Assembly (NCBI GenBank): GCA_026706425.1
Contig: JAPOYW010000625.1
Coordinates: 1,216-13,837 of the forward strand
Source of the DNA: Gammaproteobacteria bacterium
GTDB taxonomy: Bacteria > Pseudomonadota > Gammaproteobacteria > Pseudomonadales > Azotimanducaceae
Direction: 5' to 3'
Length of the DNA stretch: 12,622 nt
Positions 6,843 through 12,622 of the stretch are shown in pieces. Made by a program: the position numbers and the translations under genes. The notes beneath the pieces were generated by a model that ran no database searches, was not told the DNA's origin, and saw nothing but the letters and a program-made list of their open reading frames with translations. Within the stretch, counting starts at the first letter, position 1. Every line of letters begins with the position of its first letter.

Positions 6843-7628
6843 TCATCGACGTACGACGATGTCGTGCCCGTGGAGACGGTTGAGCGTTGCGAGTCCGGTC
6901 TCGACGACCCGCTCGCGCGACGCGCCGATCTCCTTGGCGAGGACCCCGAAAGCGCGGCTATTCGGATTTCCCTCGTCGATCAGCTTCAACAGGCGGATGG
7001 TGGTTGCGTTCGATGACATGAAACGCACCCGGTCATGCCGATTGCGCCAACCGATTAGCCAGGTCGGCGTATCAGGCGGTTCGGCCGGCTGATAGTCGGA
7101 GGCGATCTGGCGAACCGGATAGGCGTAGCGTAGCGGCCACGCCAAGGGCGATAGCGCCAGTGCATCGTCGGCGTGAACGGGCTCGTCGTCGAATTCGCAA
7201 TCCGCGTCGGGGGCCAGGTCCAAGGCCAACTCGACCCATTCGTAGTGGCACAGCTCCAGGGCGAACGGCGGTATCTGCCACAACTTCCTCGCTGCGTCGG
7301 GCCGTTTCATGCGCTCGTCGAGGTACTGCATGAACTCCTCGGAGATGTGCGTGAAGTACGGTGACTCGGCGCGATGCTCCCGGATGAAATCCCGTATGAG
7401 GCGGTGCCAGGAGTCGTCGTCGGTAATCTCGCGGAATGCGGGGAAGGTTTTGGCGATGAACGACTCGATGTTGTTGTAGAACAGATCCGTGTAGATCCGC
7501 ATCCGGCGTGCTTCGATGCCGGCAGGGATCGGATGCCGGTCGGGATCCCGGATGTAGGCCGCAAACCTCGACTGGATCTCCTGGAAGGGCCGGAGTTCGG
7601 GGCGTGTCGCCACCTCGACGTCAGGCAA
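6843..7628 (-). CDS. hvfC: HvfC/BufC-family peptide modification partner (DUF2063)
   Basis: This 261-residue protein has the DUF2063 N-terminal domain: RPFQEIQSRFAAYIRDPDRH, then EARRMRIYTDLFYNNIESFI and AKTFPAFREI, followed by the region around SPYFTHISEEFMQYL. The second half (FALELCHYEWVELAL, LRYAYPVRQI, a Trp/Arg-rich WLIGWRNRHDRVRFM segment and the final winged-helix-like stretch) completes the two-domain HvfC/BufC form. These proteins work with the MNIO enzyme and are thought to bind and present the precursor peptide. There is no signal peptide, so it is cytoplasmic. The farthest likely start is TTG at 7628, which overlaps the last eight bases of hvfB and implies coupled translation; a GTG at 7613 is an alternative. 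Its partner gene order (peptide, DUF692, DUF2063) is typical. No DoxX-type membrane gene follows. Confidence 0.92.
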   Translation of the reverse strand: MPDVEVATRPELRPFQEIQSRFAAYIRDPDRHPIPAGIEARRMRIYTDLFYNNIESFIAKTFPAFREITDDDSWHRLIRDFIREHRAESPYFTHISEEFMQYLDERMKRPDAARKLWQIPPFALELCHYEWVELALDLAPDADCEFDDEPVHADDALALSPLAWPLRYAYPVRQIASDYQPAEPPDTPTWLIGWRNRHDRVRFMSSNATTIRLLKLIDEGNPNSRAFGVLAKEIGASRERVVETGLATLNRLHGHDIVVRR

Positions 7629-8457
7629 CCGAAGCCTGGATGCGGCGGATGGTGCCGACTTCGTCCATCAAGCGAGAGATGGGCGGAAAGTTGAAATCGC
7701 GTTCGAGCAAAGTCGGGCGTGGCCCATAGAGGTCGTAGGCCTGGCGGAGCAACGCCCAAACGGGATCGATGACCGTCGCGGCGTGGGTGTCGATGCGCAG
7801 ATCCTCCGCTTCGCGATAGTGGCCGGCGACGTGGAAATAGGCCGCGCGGTCCCCGGGCAGGCCGCCGAGAAACCCCGAGGCGTCGTAGCCGAAATTGATG
7901 CTGTTGACGTATATGTTGTTGACGTCGAGCAGCAGCAGGCAGTCGGCTTCGTCGACCACCGCGTTGATGAATTCGAGCTCCGTCATCTCCTGACCGGCTA
8001 CCTGGGGCGCCGCGTAGTAGGAGACGTTCTCGATCCCGATCTGGCGCTCCAGGAGGTCCTGTACGCGTCGAATGCGGTCCGCGACGTAGCGGACTGCGTC
8101 ATCGGTGAACGGGATGGGCATCAGGTCGTAGAGATGCCCCGTGTCGCTGCATGCCGACAGGTGCTCGGTGTAGAACCGTATCTGGTGATCGTCCAGGAAC
8201 GCCTTGATGGCCGAAAGGAGATCCCTGTCCAGGGGAGTCGGCCCCCCCAGCGAAAGCGATAGGCCGTGGCAGACGAACGGGAACCGCTCCGTGTAGCCGC
8301 GAAAGCGGCGACCAAAACGGCCGCCGACGTCGATCCAGTTTTCCGGCGCCACTTCCATGAAGTCGACATTCGAGGCGACGAGTTCGGCGTTCTCGTCGAG
8401 CGTCTTCATGTAGCCACGGCGCAAGCCAAGGCCGGCGCCAACAAGGTTGGCGGGCAT
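7621..8457 (-). CDS. hvfB: HvfB/MbnB-family MNIO peptide maturase (DUF692)
   Basis: A 278-residue TIM-barrel-type DUF692 (MNIO) protein. Relatives (MbnB, HvfB, BufB) use a multi-iron centre and O2 to turn Cys of a precursor peptide into oxazolone/thioamide or thiooxazole groups. Candidate metal ligands are all present: H64 (FVCHGLSLS), E98-H99 (YTEHLS), E143-N144 (GIENV), D178 and N180 (DVNNIYVN), H209 and H213 (FHVAGHYR), D223 and H225 (IDTHA), E252 (LERDFNFPP). The opening GAGLGLRRGY and VDFMEVAPENW are family hallmarks. I placed the start at the ATG at 8457, giving the normal family length. The frame stays open to an ATG at 8568, but those 37 extra residues look non-coding and cover a hairpin and a dyad. 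The stop overlaps the hvfC start. No Cys-rich or signal sequence is present, so it acts in the cytoplasm before export of the peptide. Confidence 0.94.
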   Translation of the reverse strand: MPANLVGAGLGLRRGYMKTLDENAELVASNVDFMEVAPENWIDVGGRFGRRFRGYTERFPFVCHGLSLSLGGPTPLDRDLLSAIKAFLDDHQIRFYTEHLSACSDTGHLYDLMPIPFTDDAVRYVADRIRRVQDLLERQIGIENVSYYAAPQVAGQEMTELEFINAVVDEADCLLLLDVNNIYVNSINFGYDASGFLGGLPGDRAAYFHVAGHYREAEDLRIDTHAATVIDPVWALLRQAYDLYGPRPTLLERDFNFPPISRLMDEVGTIRRIQASVA

Positions 8458-8479
8458 GTGGATGGTCCGCGTAAGCGAA

Positions 8480-8522
8480 CTACTCGCCGCGCACTCGGAT
8501 TCCCGAGGGCGCTGACGAGTAG
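8480..8522 (-). other. Long two-part hairpin just upstream of hvfB
   Basis: The outer stem CTACTCG (8480-8486) pairs perfectly with CGAGTAG (8516-8522). Inside, GCGC-A-CTCGG (8489-8498) pairs with CCGAG-G-GCGC (8503-8512) around the four-base loop ATTC, with one A/G mismatch. The structure ends 22 bases before the proposed hvfB start. No U-rich tail follows, so it may protect or process RNA, or tune hvfB translation, rather than end transcription. Confidence 0.5.
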
Positions 8523-8546
8523 CTAGTGTGCCGTCTCGGATTTGGC

Positions 8547-8561
8547 GTGACATATGGTCAC
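8547..8561. promoter_or_regulatory. GTGAC-N5-GTCAC dyad upstream of hvfB
   Basis: GTGAC and GTCAC flank a five-base spacer. The look is that of a small operator for a dimeric regulator. It resembles a CRP site but the spacing between TGTGA and TCAC is seven rather than six bases. It would act only if hvfB has its own promoter; otherwise it may be chance. Confidence 0.25.
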
Positions 8562-8745
8562 AATGCACCGCCTACGCGAAAACAGCCTAAGTGCTTGTTT
8601 ATAGGACGGCACATCCTCCATTTGCCGGCCGTCGTCCAAGCATCAACGCCGTTCGATTCGTCACCCTAATTCGGAGACCGCACACTAGGGTTCAACCGGA
8701 CCGGACACCCCTGGTGCGGGCATCCGGTGGATTCCGGTCTTGCGG

Positions 8746-9039
8746 TTACTCCTCCTCGGATTCCTCTTCCTCGCCCTCGTCGTCGGAGTCACCGTCGTCC
8801 TTGTCTTCGCCGCACTTGCCTTCGCCGCACTTGCCTTCGTGGTCGCCGTCGCCCTTCTTGTCCTTGTCCTTGTCCTCGCCACAGCCGCCTTCCTTGTGGC
8901 TCGTTTCGAGAATCACGGCGTCTTCGAGCAGGCTTGCCTCAAAGGGGTAGGCTTCGTCGGCGATGGCGTTGGCCGCTAGCGACGTAGCGAAGGCCGCACC
9001 AACGGCTGCAGCGATCGGCTTCATCTTTCGGTTCAACAT
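8746..9039 (-). CDS. hvfA: HvfA-like precursor peptide of a copper-binding RiPP
   Basis: This 97-residue protein starts with a Sec signal (MLNRKMKPIAAAVGAAFATS, ending ANAIA before D28), then YPFEASLLEDAVILETSHK, a segment resembling the conserved region after the HvfA signal. The core holds three Cys, each in an EGxCG motif: EGGCG (50-54), EGKCG (68-72) and EGKCG (73-77), spaced by Asp/Lys-rich linkers. Residues 78-97 are extremely acidic (15 of 20 are Asp or Glu). In characterised Hvf systems the MNIO enzyme modifies the Cys of EGKCG motifs and the product binds copper. The AGGAG ribosome binding site with six-base spacing is the strongest in the window, suggesting high expression. Maturase and partner genes follow. 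The complementary strand encodes a hydrophobic frame (8740-8979), which is a shadow of the acidic codons. Confidence 0.88.
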   Translation of the reverse strand: MLNRKMKPIAAAVGAAFATSLAANAIADEAYPFEASLLEDAVILETSHKEGGCGEDKDKDKKGDGDHEGKCGEGKCGEDKDDGDSDDEGEEEESEEE

Positions 9040-9045
9040 CTCTCT

Positions 9046-9050
9046 CTCCT
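9046..9050 (-). promoter_or_regulatory. Strong ribosome binding site of hvfA
   Basis: AGGAG, followed by six purine-rich bases (AGAGAG) and the ATG at 9039. It fixes the hvfA start. hvfB and hvfC lack comparable sites, which fits a substrate peptide made in excess over its enzymes. Confidence 0.65.
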
Positions 9051-9086
9051 AGTTCCTCTTGTGGATGGCCGGGATTGGCCTGCAAA

Positions 9087-9124
9087 GTAGGACCACCGCC
9101 GACCCATTCGGTTCCGCGAGTATA
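9087..9124 (-). promoter_or_regulatory. Candidate promoter elements for hvfA
   Basis: Two alternatives overlap. A sigma-70-like -10 TATACT lies at 9119-9124 without a good -35 at normal spacing. An ECF-like pair has GGAACC (9110-9115) and TCCTAC (9087-9092) 17 bases apart. Either would start transcription in the 123-base gap between hrpA and hvfA, giving the operon its own promoter. MNIO-RiPP operons are often controlled by ECF sigma factors, which makes the second choice worth testing. No sigma-factor gene is in the window. Confidence 0.25.
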
Positions 9125-9162
9125 CACATCGCCCGACCCCACGCTAGCAACGGACGCGGGCA

Positions 9163-12100
9163 TCATCGTGCGAGCCGCTCATGGTTTTCGGAGCGGGATT
9201 TCGCCGCCTCGAGATGCATCGCCATACGCTTGTCGGAGATCTTCTCGCGAGTGCCGATCCGCTGCGCGAACGTCGCGATCCGGAACTCCTCCAGGAGGAA
9301 CCGCAGTTCGGCGACGAGACTCGATGACGGATCTCTTGCTCGTTGGGCAACCTCGGCGAAGCGCCGCTCCCAGACGGCGACCTTTTCGATGCCCGCCAGG
9401 TCGCGTTGGACCCTGCCGTGCAGATTGTCGATGCGGTACGCCATGCCGTCGAGATAGCGCGGCACGTGCGCCAGGTGGCGGCGGGGCGTCGTCCGGAGCA
9501 AGTCCGAAGGGACCAGGCTTCCAAGCTGGCGGGCCATATCCTCGCGGCTCTTGGCAAACGCCGGCGATGCCAAGGCGTCGAGCCTGTTGGCGACTTCCGT
9601 ACGCCGGGTCAGGATCTGACGTGCCTGGCCCAGGACTTCGGAGAATGTCCCCCTCAAGGCGCCCTCGCCGGTCTCGCGGCATGCGTCGAACCCAGCCTTG
9701 GAGCGTGGCAGTGCCGATCCATCGAAGCAGGCCAACCAGAAAGCCGCCGCCACCAGGTCCTCCACCAAGACGGCGGGACTGCCCAATGGCGTGAAGTGGA
9801 CCATCAAGGTCCCGTCGTGTTCGACCTCTCGGCGAAGTTCGCGCGCCGTCCGAGGCTCCGCGAGCATCGCAAGGCGCGCGTAGGCGTCGCGATTCAGCGC
9901 CGAGCGCCCGTCGGCGGTCGCGCGCACCAGGAGGTCGACGCTGTTGCCGCGATCCACGAGAACCGGGTAGAGCACGCTATGGTGGGCACCGTCTTCGACG
10001 ACCAGGGACTCCGGCAACCCGGCCCTCGGGAACTCTGTCAGGCCACGGCGCTCAACGGACTCGCGCCTGTTGGCGGTGAGATTTCTCTCGGTGGTGGCCT
10101 GATGTCGCCGGCGCAGCGCATCGACATCCCGGTCCTGATCCTGGACCCGCTGCCGGGAGTCCCGGATCTGGACGTTCATGCGCAGATGCCCGGGCAGGTC
10201 GTGCAGACGCCAAGCTTCGACGGGAATCTCGACGCCCCGGCAGACGCGTACGGCGTCCGACAGGGCGCCGGCAAGACTCCCCTGGCGATAGACGTCCGGC
10301 CGGCGGAGCCGTTCCTGCAAGATTCCGATGGTGTCTCCCAGCGGTGCGAGCTGGCGACGCAGGGACTTGGGAAGCCCCTTCCCCAACGCGAGGCATTTCT
10401 CCTCGAAGAAACCCGGTACCAGCCAATCGAGGGCGTTGCGATCGAGCTGCACAAGCAGTCTGGAGTCGACACGAACCGTCACCCCGTCGTCCGGCTCGCC
10501 CGGCGCGAACTTGTAGGCGAGGGGGATGTCCGTGTCGCCGAACCGGATCAGCGTGGGGAAGTCGCGTTCGTCGACGGACGCCGTCGAGTCCCCAACGAGG
10601 TCGGCTTCGGTCATGTGCAACGCCGCAAGCTCGTCGGCACTCGCCCCACGAACGAACGCGTTGAAGGCCGAGATCGAACAGACATCGTCCGGCAGCCGGT
10701 CGAGGTAGAAGCGGAGGCGCTTCGACTCCGAGACCATGAGACCCGGGCGTCTGCCCTTGGCGCAAAGTTCCTCGAATTGCTCGATCAGGCCCCGGTTGTG
10801 ATCGATGAACGGCGCGTGTAGCCGCTCGTCGTCTTCCACCAGGACTGCCCGGGCGAAGATCTTCCGCGCGGCTTCCCGGTCCACCTCGGCAGCGCGTTTC
10901 GGCCGCTGGCCGACAACGGCTAGCCCGTAGAGGGTCACTTGCTCGCGCAGCATCGCTTCGCCCCGCTTCGGTTCCCAGCGGGGCTCGGTGTAGCTTCGTT
11001 TGACTAGGTGGAGTGCGGCGTGCTCGATCCAGGACGGTGCCACCTCGGCGACGCATCGGGCATACGTGCGGCCAGTCGTACTGATTTCCGCCGCCACGAC
11101 CCACTTCGGACGGGACCGGCCAAGCGCGGACCCTGGAAACAAGCTGAAACGCAGGCCCCTTGCACCTTCGTAATGGTCTCGCCGTCGCTTCGTGCCGCGG
11201 CTGGCGGGCTCGCTCCTGACGCCGACGAAGCCGAGCGACCCGGTGAGCAAGGCGCGGTGGATGGCGGCGTGTTTCGCCGGTTTGTGGCTGGTGCGCATGC
11301 CGAGTCCCCGACATGCCAGCAGCAACTGCCGATGCAGGGATCGCCATTCCCGGATCCGGCCCGGGCTAAGGAATCGTCTCTGCAGCAGTCGGTTGAACGC
11401 GGCACGGGTGTTCTCCTGGCGAGTCTGTTCGAGCCATCGCCAGAGCTTCACGTAGGCCAGGAAGTCCGAGGTCTTGTCGGCGAAGGCGGCGTGGGCCTGG
11501 TCCGCGGCATCGCGCCGGTCAAGCGGCCGAAGCCGGGGATCCTGGGATGCCAACGCCGAGACGATCACGAGGATTTCCGCCAGGCTTCCGCGCCGATGGC
11601 CCTCGACGAGCATCCTCGCGAGCCGGGGATCCACGGGCAGTCTGGCCATGGTGCGACCGAGCTGCGTCAGTCGGTCAGCTTCGAGGGCCTCGAGTTCGTG
11701 CAGCAGACCGATGGCGTCATGCACCGCGCGGGGGTTCGGCGGATCGATGAAGGGGAAGGACTCGATGTCGCCCAGCCGGAATGCCCGCATGGACAGAACC
11801 ACGGCGGCGAGATTGGTACGGGTGAGCTCCGGGTCGGTGTATGCGGGACGCGCTTCGAAGTCGTCTTCGCTGTAGAGCCGGTAGCAGACCCCGGGGGCGA
11901 TCCGGCCGCAACGTCCGGCCCGCTGCCTGGCGCTTGCCTGGGAAATCGGCTCGATCGGCAACTGCTGCAGCTTGGCACGGTAGCTGTAGCGGCTGATGCG
12001 GGCGAAGCCCGGATCGATCACGTAGCCGATGTTGGGAACGGTGATGCTGGTCTCCGCGACATTGGTGGCCAACACAACGCGCTGGCGACGGCCCGGCTGG

Positions 12101-12622
12101 AATACGCGCCGTTGTTCCCGCTCGGGCAACCTCGCGTACAGCGGCATGATCTCGAAGCGGTCGTCGAACTCCCGTCTAAGTAGTTGGGTCGTCTCGAAAA
12201 TCTCCCGTTCGCCGGATTGGAAGACGAGCGCGTCCCGGGCCGAGTTCGCGTGGGGGGCCGAACCGATCTCCCTCAAGGCATCGACAACGCCCGTCTCGGG
12301 GTCGTCGGCCGGGCGGTAGATGGTCTCCACCGGGTAGCCCCGTCCCGACACTTCCACCACCGGGGCGCCGCCGAAGTGCTTCGCGAACGCTTCCACGTCG
12401 ATCGTCGCGCTGGTCACGACCAGCTTGAGATCGTCGCGGCGTTCCAGGAGCCGTCGCAGGTAGCCCAGCAGGAAATCGACGTTGAGGCTGCGCTCGTGCG
12501 CCTCATCGACGATGACGCACTCGTAGCGCTTGAGCTGGCGATCGCGTTGTATGTCGTTCAGGAGGAGGCCGTCGGTCATCACCTTGACCACGGTGGCGGG
12601 CGACGTGCGTTCGCTGAACCGC
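9163..12622 (-). CDS. hrpA: ATP-dependent RNA helicase HrpA (5' end outside window)
   Basis: About 1152 residues are visible; E. coli HrpA has about 1300, so roughly 150 N-terminal residues with the Walker A motif lie beyond the window edge. The frame is open to the last bases, reading RFSERTSPATVVKVMTDG, as expected in HrpA. Counting from the first visible codon, helicase motifs follow in order: TDGLLL (16-21), DEAH box (39-42), SAT (71-73), ATNVAETS (185-192) and QRAGRCGR (233-240). These are followed by the HA2/winged-helix region and the long C-terminal part (from about residue 560, for example WIEHAALHLVKRSY and the LRFYLDRLPDDV stretch) special to HrpA among DEAH helicases. HrpA rescues stalled or collided ribosomes and remodels RNA in the cytoplasm. 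No frameshift is seen. It is the upstream neighbour of hvfA and could allow some read-through. Confidence 0.97.
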   Translation of the reverse strand, partial: RFSERTSPATVVKVMTDGLLLNDIQRDRQLKRYECVIVDEAHERSLNVDFLLGYLRRLLERRDDLKLVVTSATIDVEAFAKHFGGAPVVEVSGRGYPVETIYRPADDPETGVVDALREIGSAPHANSARDALVFQSGEREIFETTQLLRREFDDRFEIMPLYARLPEREQRRVFQPGRRQRVVLATNVAETSITVPNIGYVIDPGFARISRYSYRAKLQQLPIEPISQASARQRAGRCGRIAPGVCYRLYSEDDFEARPAYTDPELTRTNLAAVVLSMRAFRLGDIESFPFIDPPNPRAVHDAIGLLHELEALEADRLTQLGRTMARLPVDPRLARMLVEGHRRGSLAEILVIVSALASQDPRLRPLDRRDAADQAHAAFADKTSDFLAYVKLWRWLEQTRQENTRAAFNRLLQRRFLSPGRIREWRSLHRQLLLACRGLGMRTSHKPAKHAAIHRALLTGSLGFVGVRSEPASRGTKRRRDHYEGARGLRFSLFPGSALGRSRPKWVVAAEISTTGRTYARCVAEVAPSWIEHAALHLVKRSYTEPRWEPKRGEAMLREQVTLYGLAVVGQRPKRAAEVDREAARKIFARAVLVEDDERLHAPFIDHNRGLIEQFEELCAKGRRPGLMVSESKRLRFYLDRLPDDVCSISAFNAFVRGASADELAALHMTEADLVGDSTASVDERDFPTLIRFGDTDIPLAYKFAPGEPDDGVTVRVDSRLLVQLDRNALDWLVPGFFEEKCLALGKGLPKSLRRQLAPLGDTIGILQERLRRPDVYRQGSLAGALSDAVRVCRGVEIPVEAWRLHDLPGHLRMNVQIRDSRQRVQDQDRDVDALRRRHQATTERNLTANRRESVERRGLTEFPRAGLPESLVVEDGAHHSVLYPVLVDRGNSVDLLVRATADGRSALNRDAYARLAMLAEPRTARELRREVEHDGTLMVHFTPLGSPAVLVEDLVAAAFWLACFDGSALPRSKAGFDACRETGEGALRGTFSEVLGQARQILTRRTEVANRLDALASPAFAKSREDMARQLGSLVPSDLLRTTPRRHLAHVPRYLDGMAYRIDNLHGRVQRDLAGIEKVAVWERRFAEVAQRARDPSSSLVAELRFLLEEFRIATFAQRIGTREKISDKRMAMHLEAAKSRSENHERLAR

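Larger units (their letters stand above)
8458..8745 (-). other. Structured spacer between hvfA and hvfB
   Basis: These 288 bases separate precursor and maturase genes and hold no convincing gene. They contain several inverted repeats. ACCCTA (8663-8668) pairs with TAGGGT (8686-8691), about 55 bases after the hvfA stop. TGTGCCGTC (8527-8535) pairs with GACGGCACA (8605-8613), a 9-bp match. CTAGTGTG (8523-8530) pairs with CACACTAG (8681-8688). The long hairpin and dyad at 8480-8561 are listed separately. On the - strand a TATAAA (8598-8603) could be a -10 box for an internal hvfB promoter, though I find no good -35. The two overlapping long-range pairings cannot form together, which would suit alternative RNA folds. 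No T-run follows any stem, so I see no standard terminator. Confidence 0.4.

Noticed and set aside
8547..8561. CRP (cAMP receptor protein) site
   Set aside because: The half sites look right but are separated by seven bases rather than six, and the flanks do not fit. It is kept only as an unassigned dyad.
8746..8898. CRISPR or tandem DNA repeat in the repetitive part of hvfA
   Set aside because: The repetition comes from low-complexity codons and the EGKCG motifs. There are no equal-length repeats with unique spacers.
8740..8979. A + strand frame encoding a very hydrophobic 79-residue 'membrane protein'
   Set aside because: It is the exact complement of the Asp/Glu/Lys codons of hvfA, which read as Leu, Val and Phe in the antisense frame. 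hvfA has a strong ribosome binding site, a signal peptide and known motifs; this frame has none.
9343..10821. A 492-residue open frame on the + strand
   Set aside because: It lies wholly antisense to hrpA, whose helicase and C-terminal motifs are continuous. Long antisense frames are common in GC-rich genes.
11008..12183. A 391-residue open frame on the + strand
   Set aside because: It is antisense to the helicase core of hrpA and shows no family similarity.

Overview
The window looks like chromosomal DNA of a high-GC (by eye about 60% or more) gammaproteobacterium. The support is a HrpA-type RNA helicase, an LpxC of standard Gram-negative form, glutamyl-tRNA synthetase followed by a tRNA-Ala(GGC) gene (an arrangement also seen in gammaproteobacteria such as Escherichia and Pseudomonas), and an HvfABC-type RiPP operon. 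I see no insertion sequence, CRISPR array, integrase or phage gene. The exact genus cannot be told from the sequence.

Layout. Positions 1-2123 hold a divergent pair, a small exported Cys-containing protein (-) and a TfdA/TauD-type Fe(II)/2-oxoglutarate dioxygenase (+). Two small + strand genes of unknown function follow, and a short overlapping frame that reads like an exported peptide but lacks a start codon. From 2264 to the end everything is on the - strand. Read in the direction of transcription (right to left) the order is: hrpA (5' end outside the window), hvfA, hvfB, hvfC, a PP2C/SpoIIE-type phosphatase with a degenerate receiver-like N-terminus, a STAS-domain anti-sigma-factor antagonist, lpxC, gltX, tRNA-Ala.

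The most interesting part is 6843-9039. It is an HvfA-HvfB-HvfC-like set: an exported, low-complexity precursor peptide with three EGxCG motifs and a very acidic tail, an MNIO (DUF692) oxidative peptide maturase, and its DUF2063 partner. In characterised relatives such sets convert Cys in EGKCG motifs to oxazolone/thioamide groups that bind copper. This example is small (three motifs, the first changed to EGGCG). It carries a glutamate/aspartate tail, has no visible DoxX-type fourth gene, and has a 288-nt structured gap between precursor and maturase genes. That gap holds a long two-part hairpin and an operator-like dyad, which may set different expression levels for substrate and enzyme.

Downstream of hvfC, after a short AT-rich spacer with a 20-bp imperfect palindrome, lies a partner-switching module (phosphatase plus STAS protein) whose matching kinase/anti-sigma factor is not in the window. 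The rest (lpxC for lipid A, gltX and tRNA-Ala for translation, hrpA for RNA remodelling) is housekeeping.
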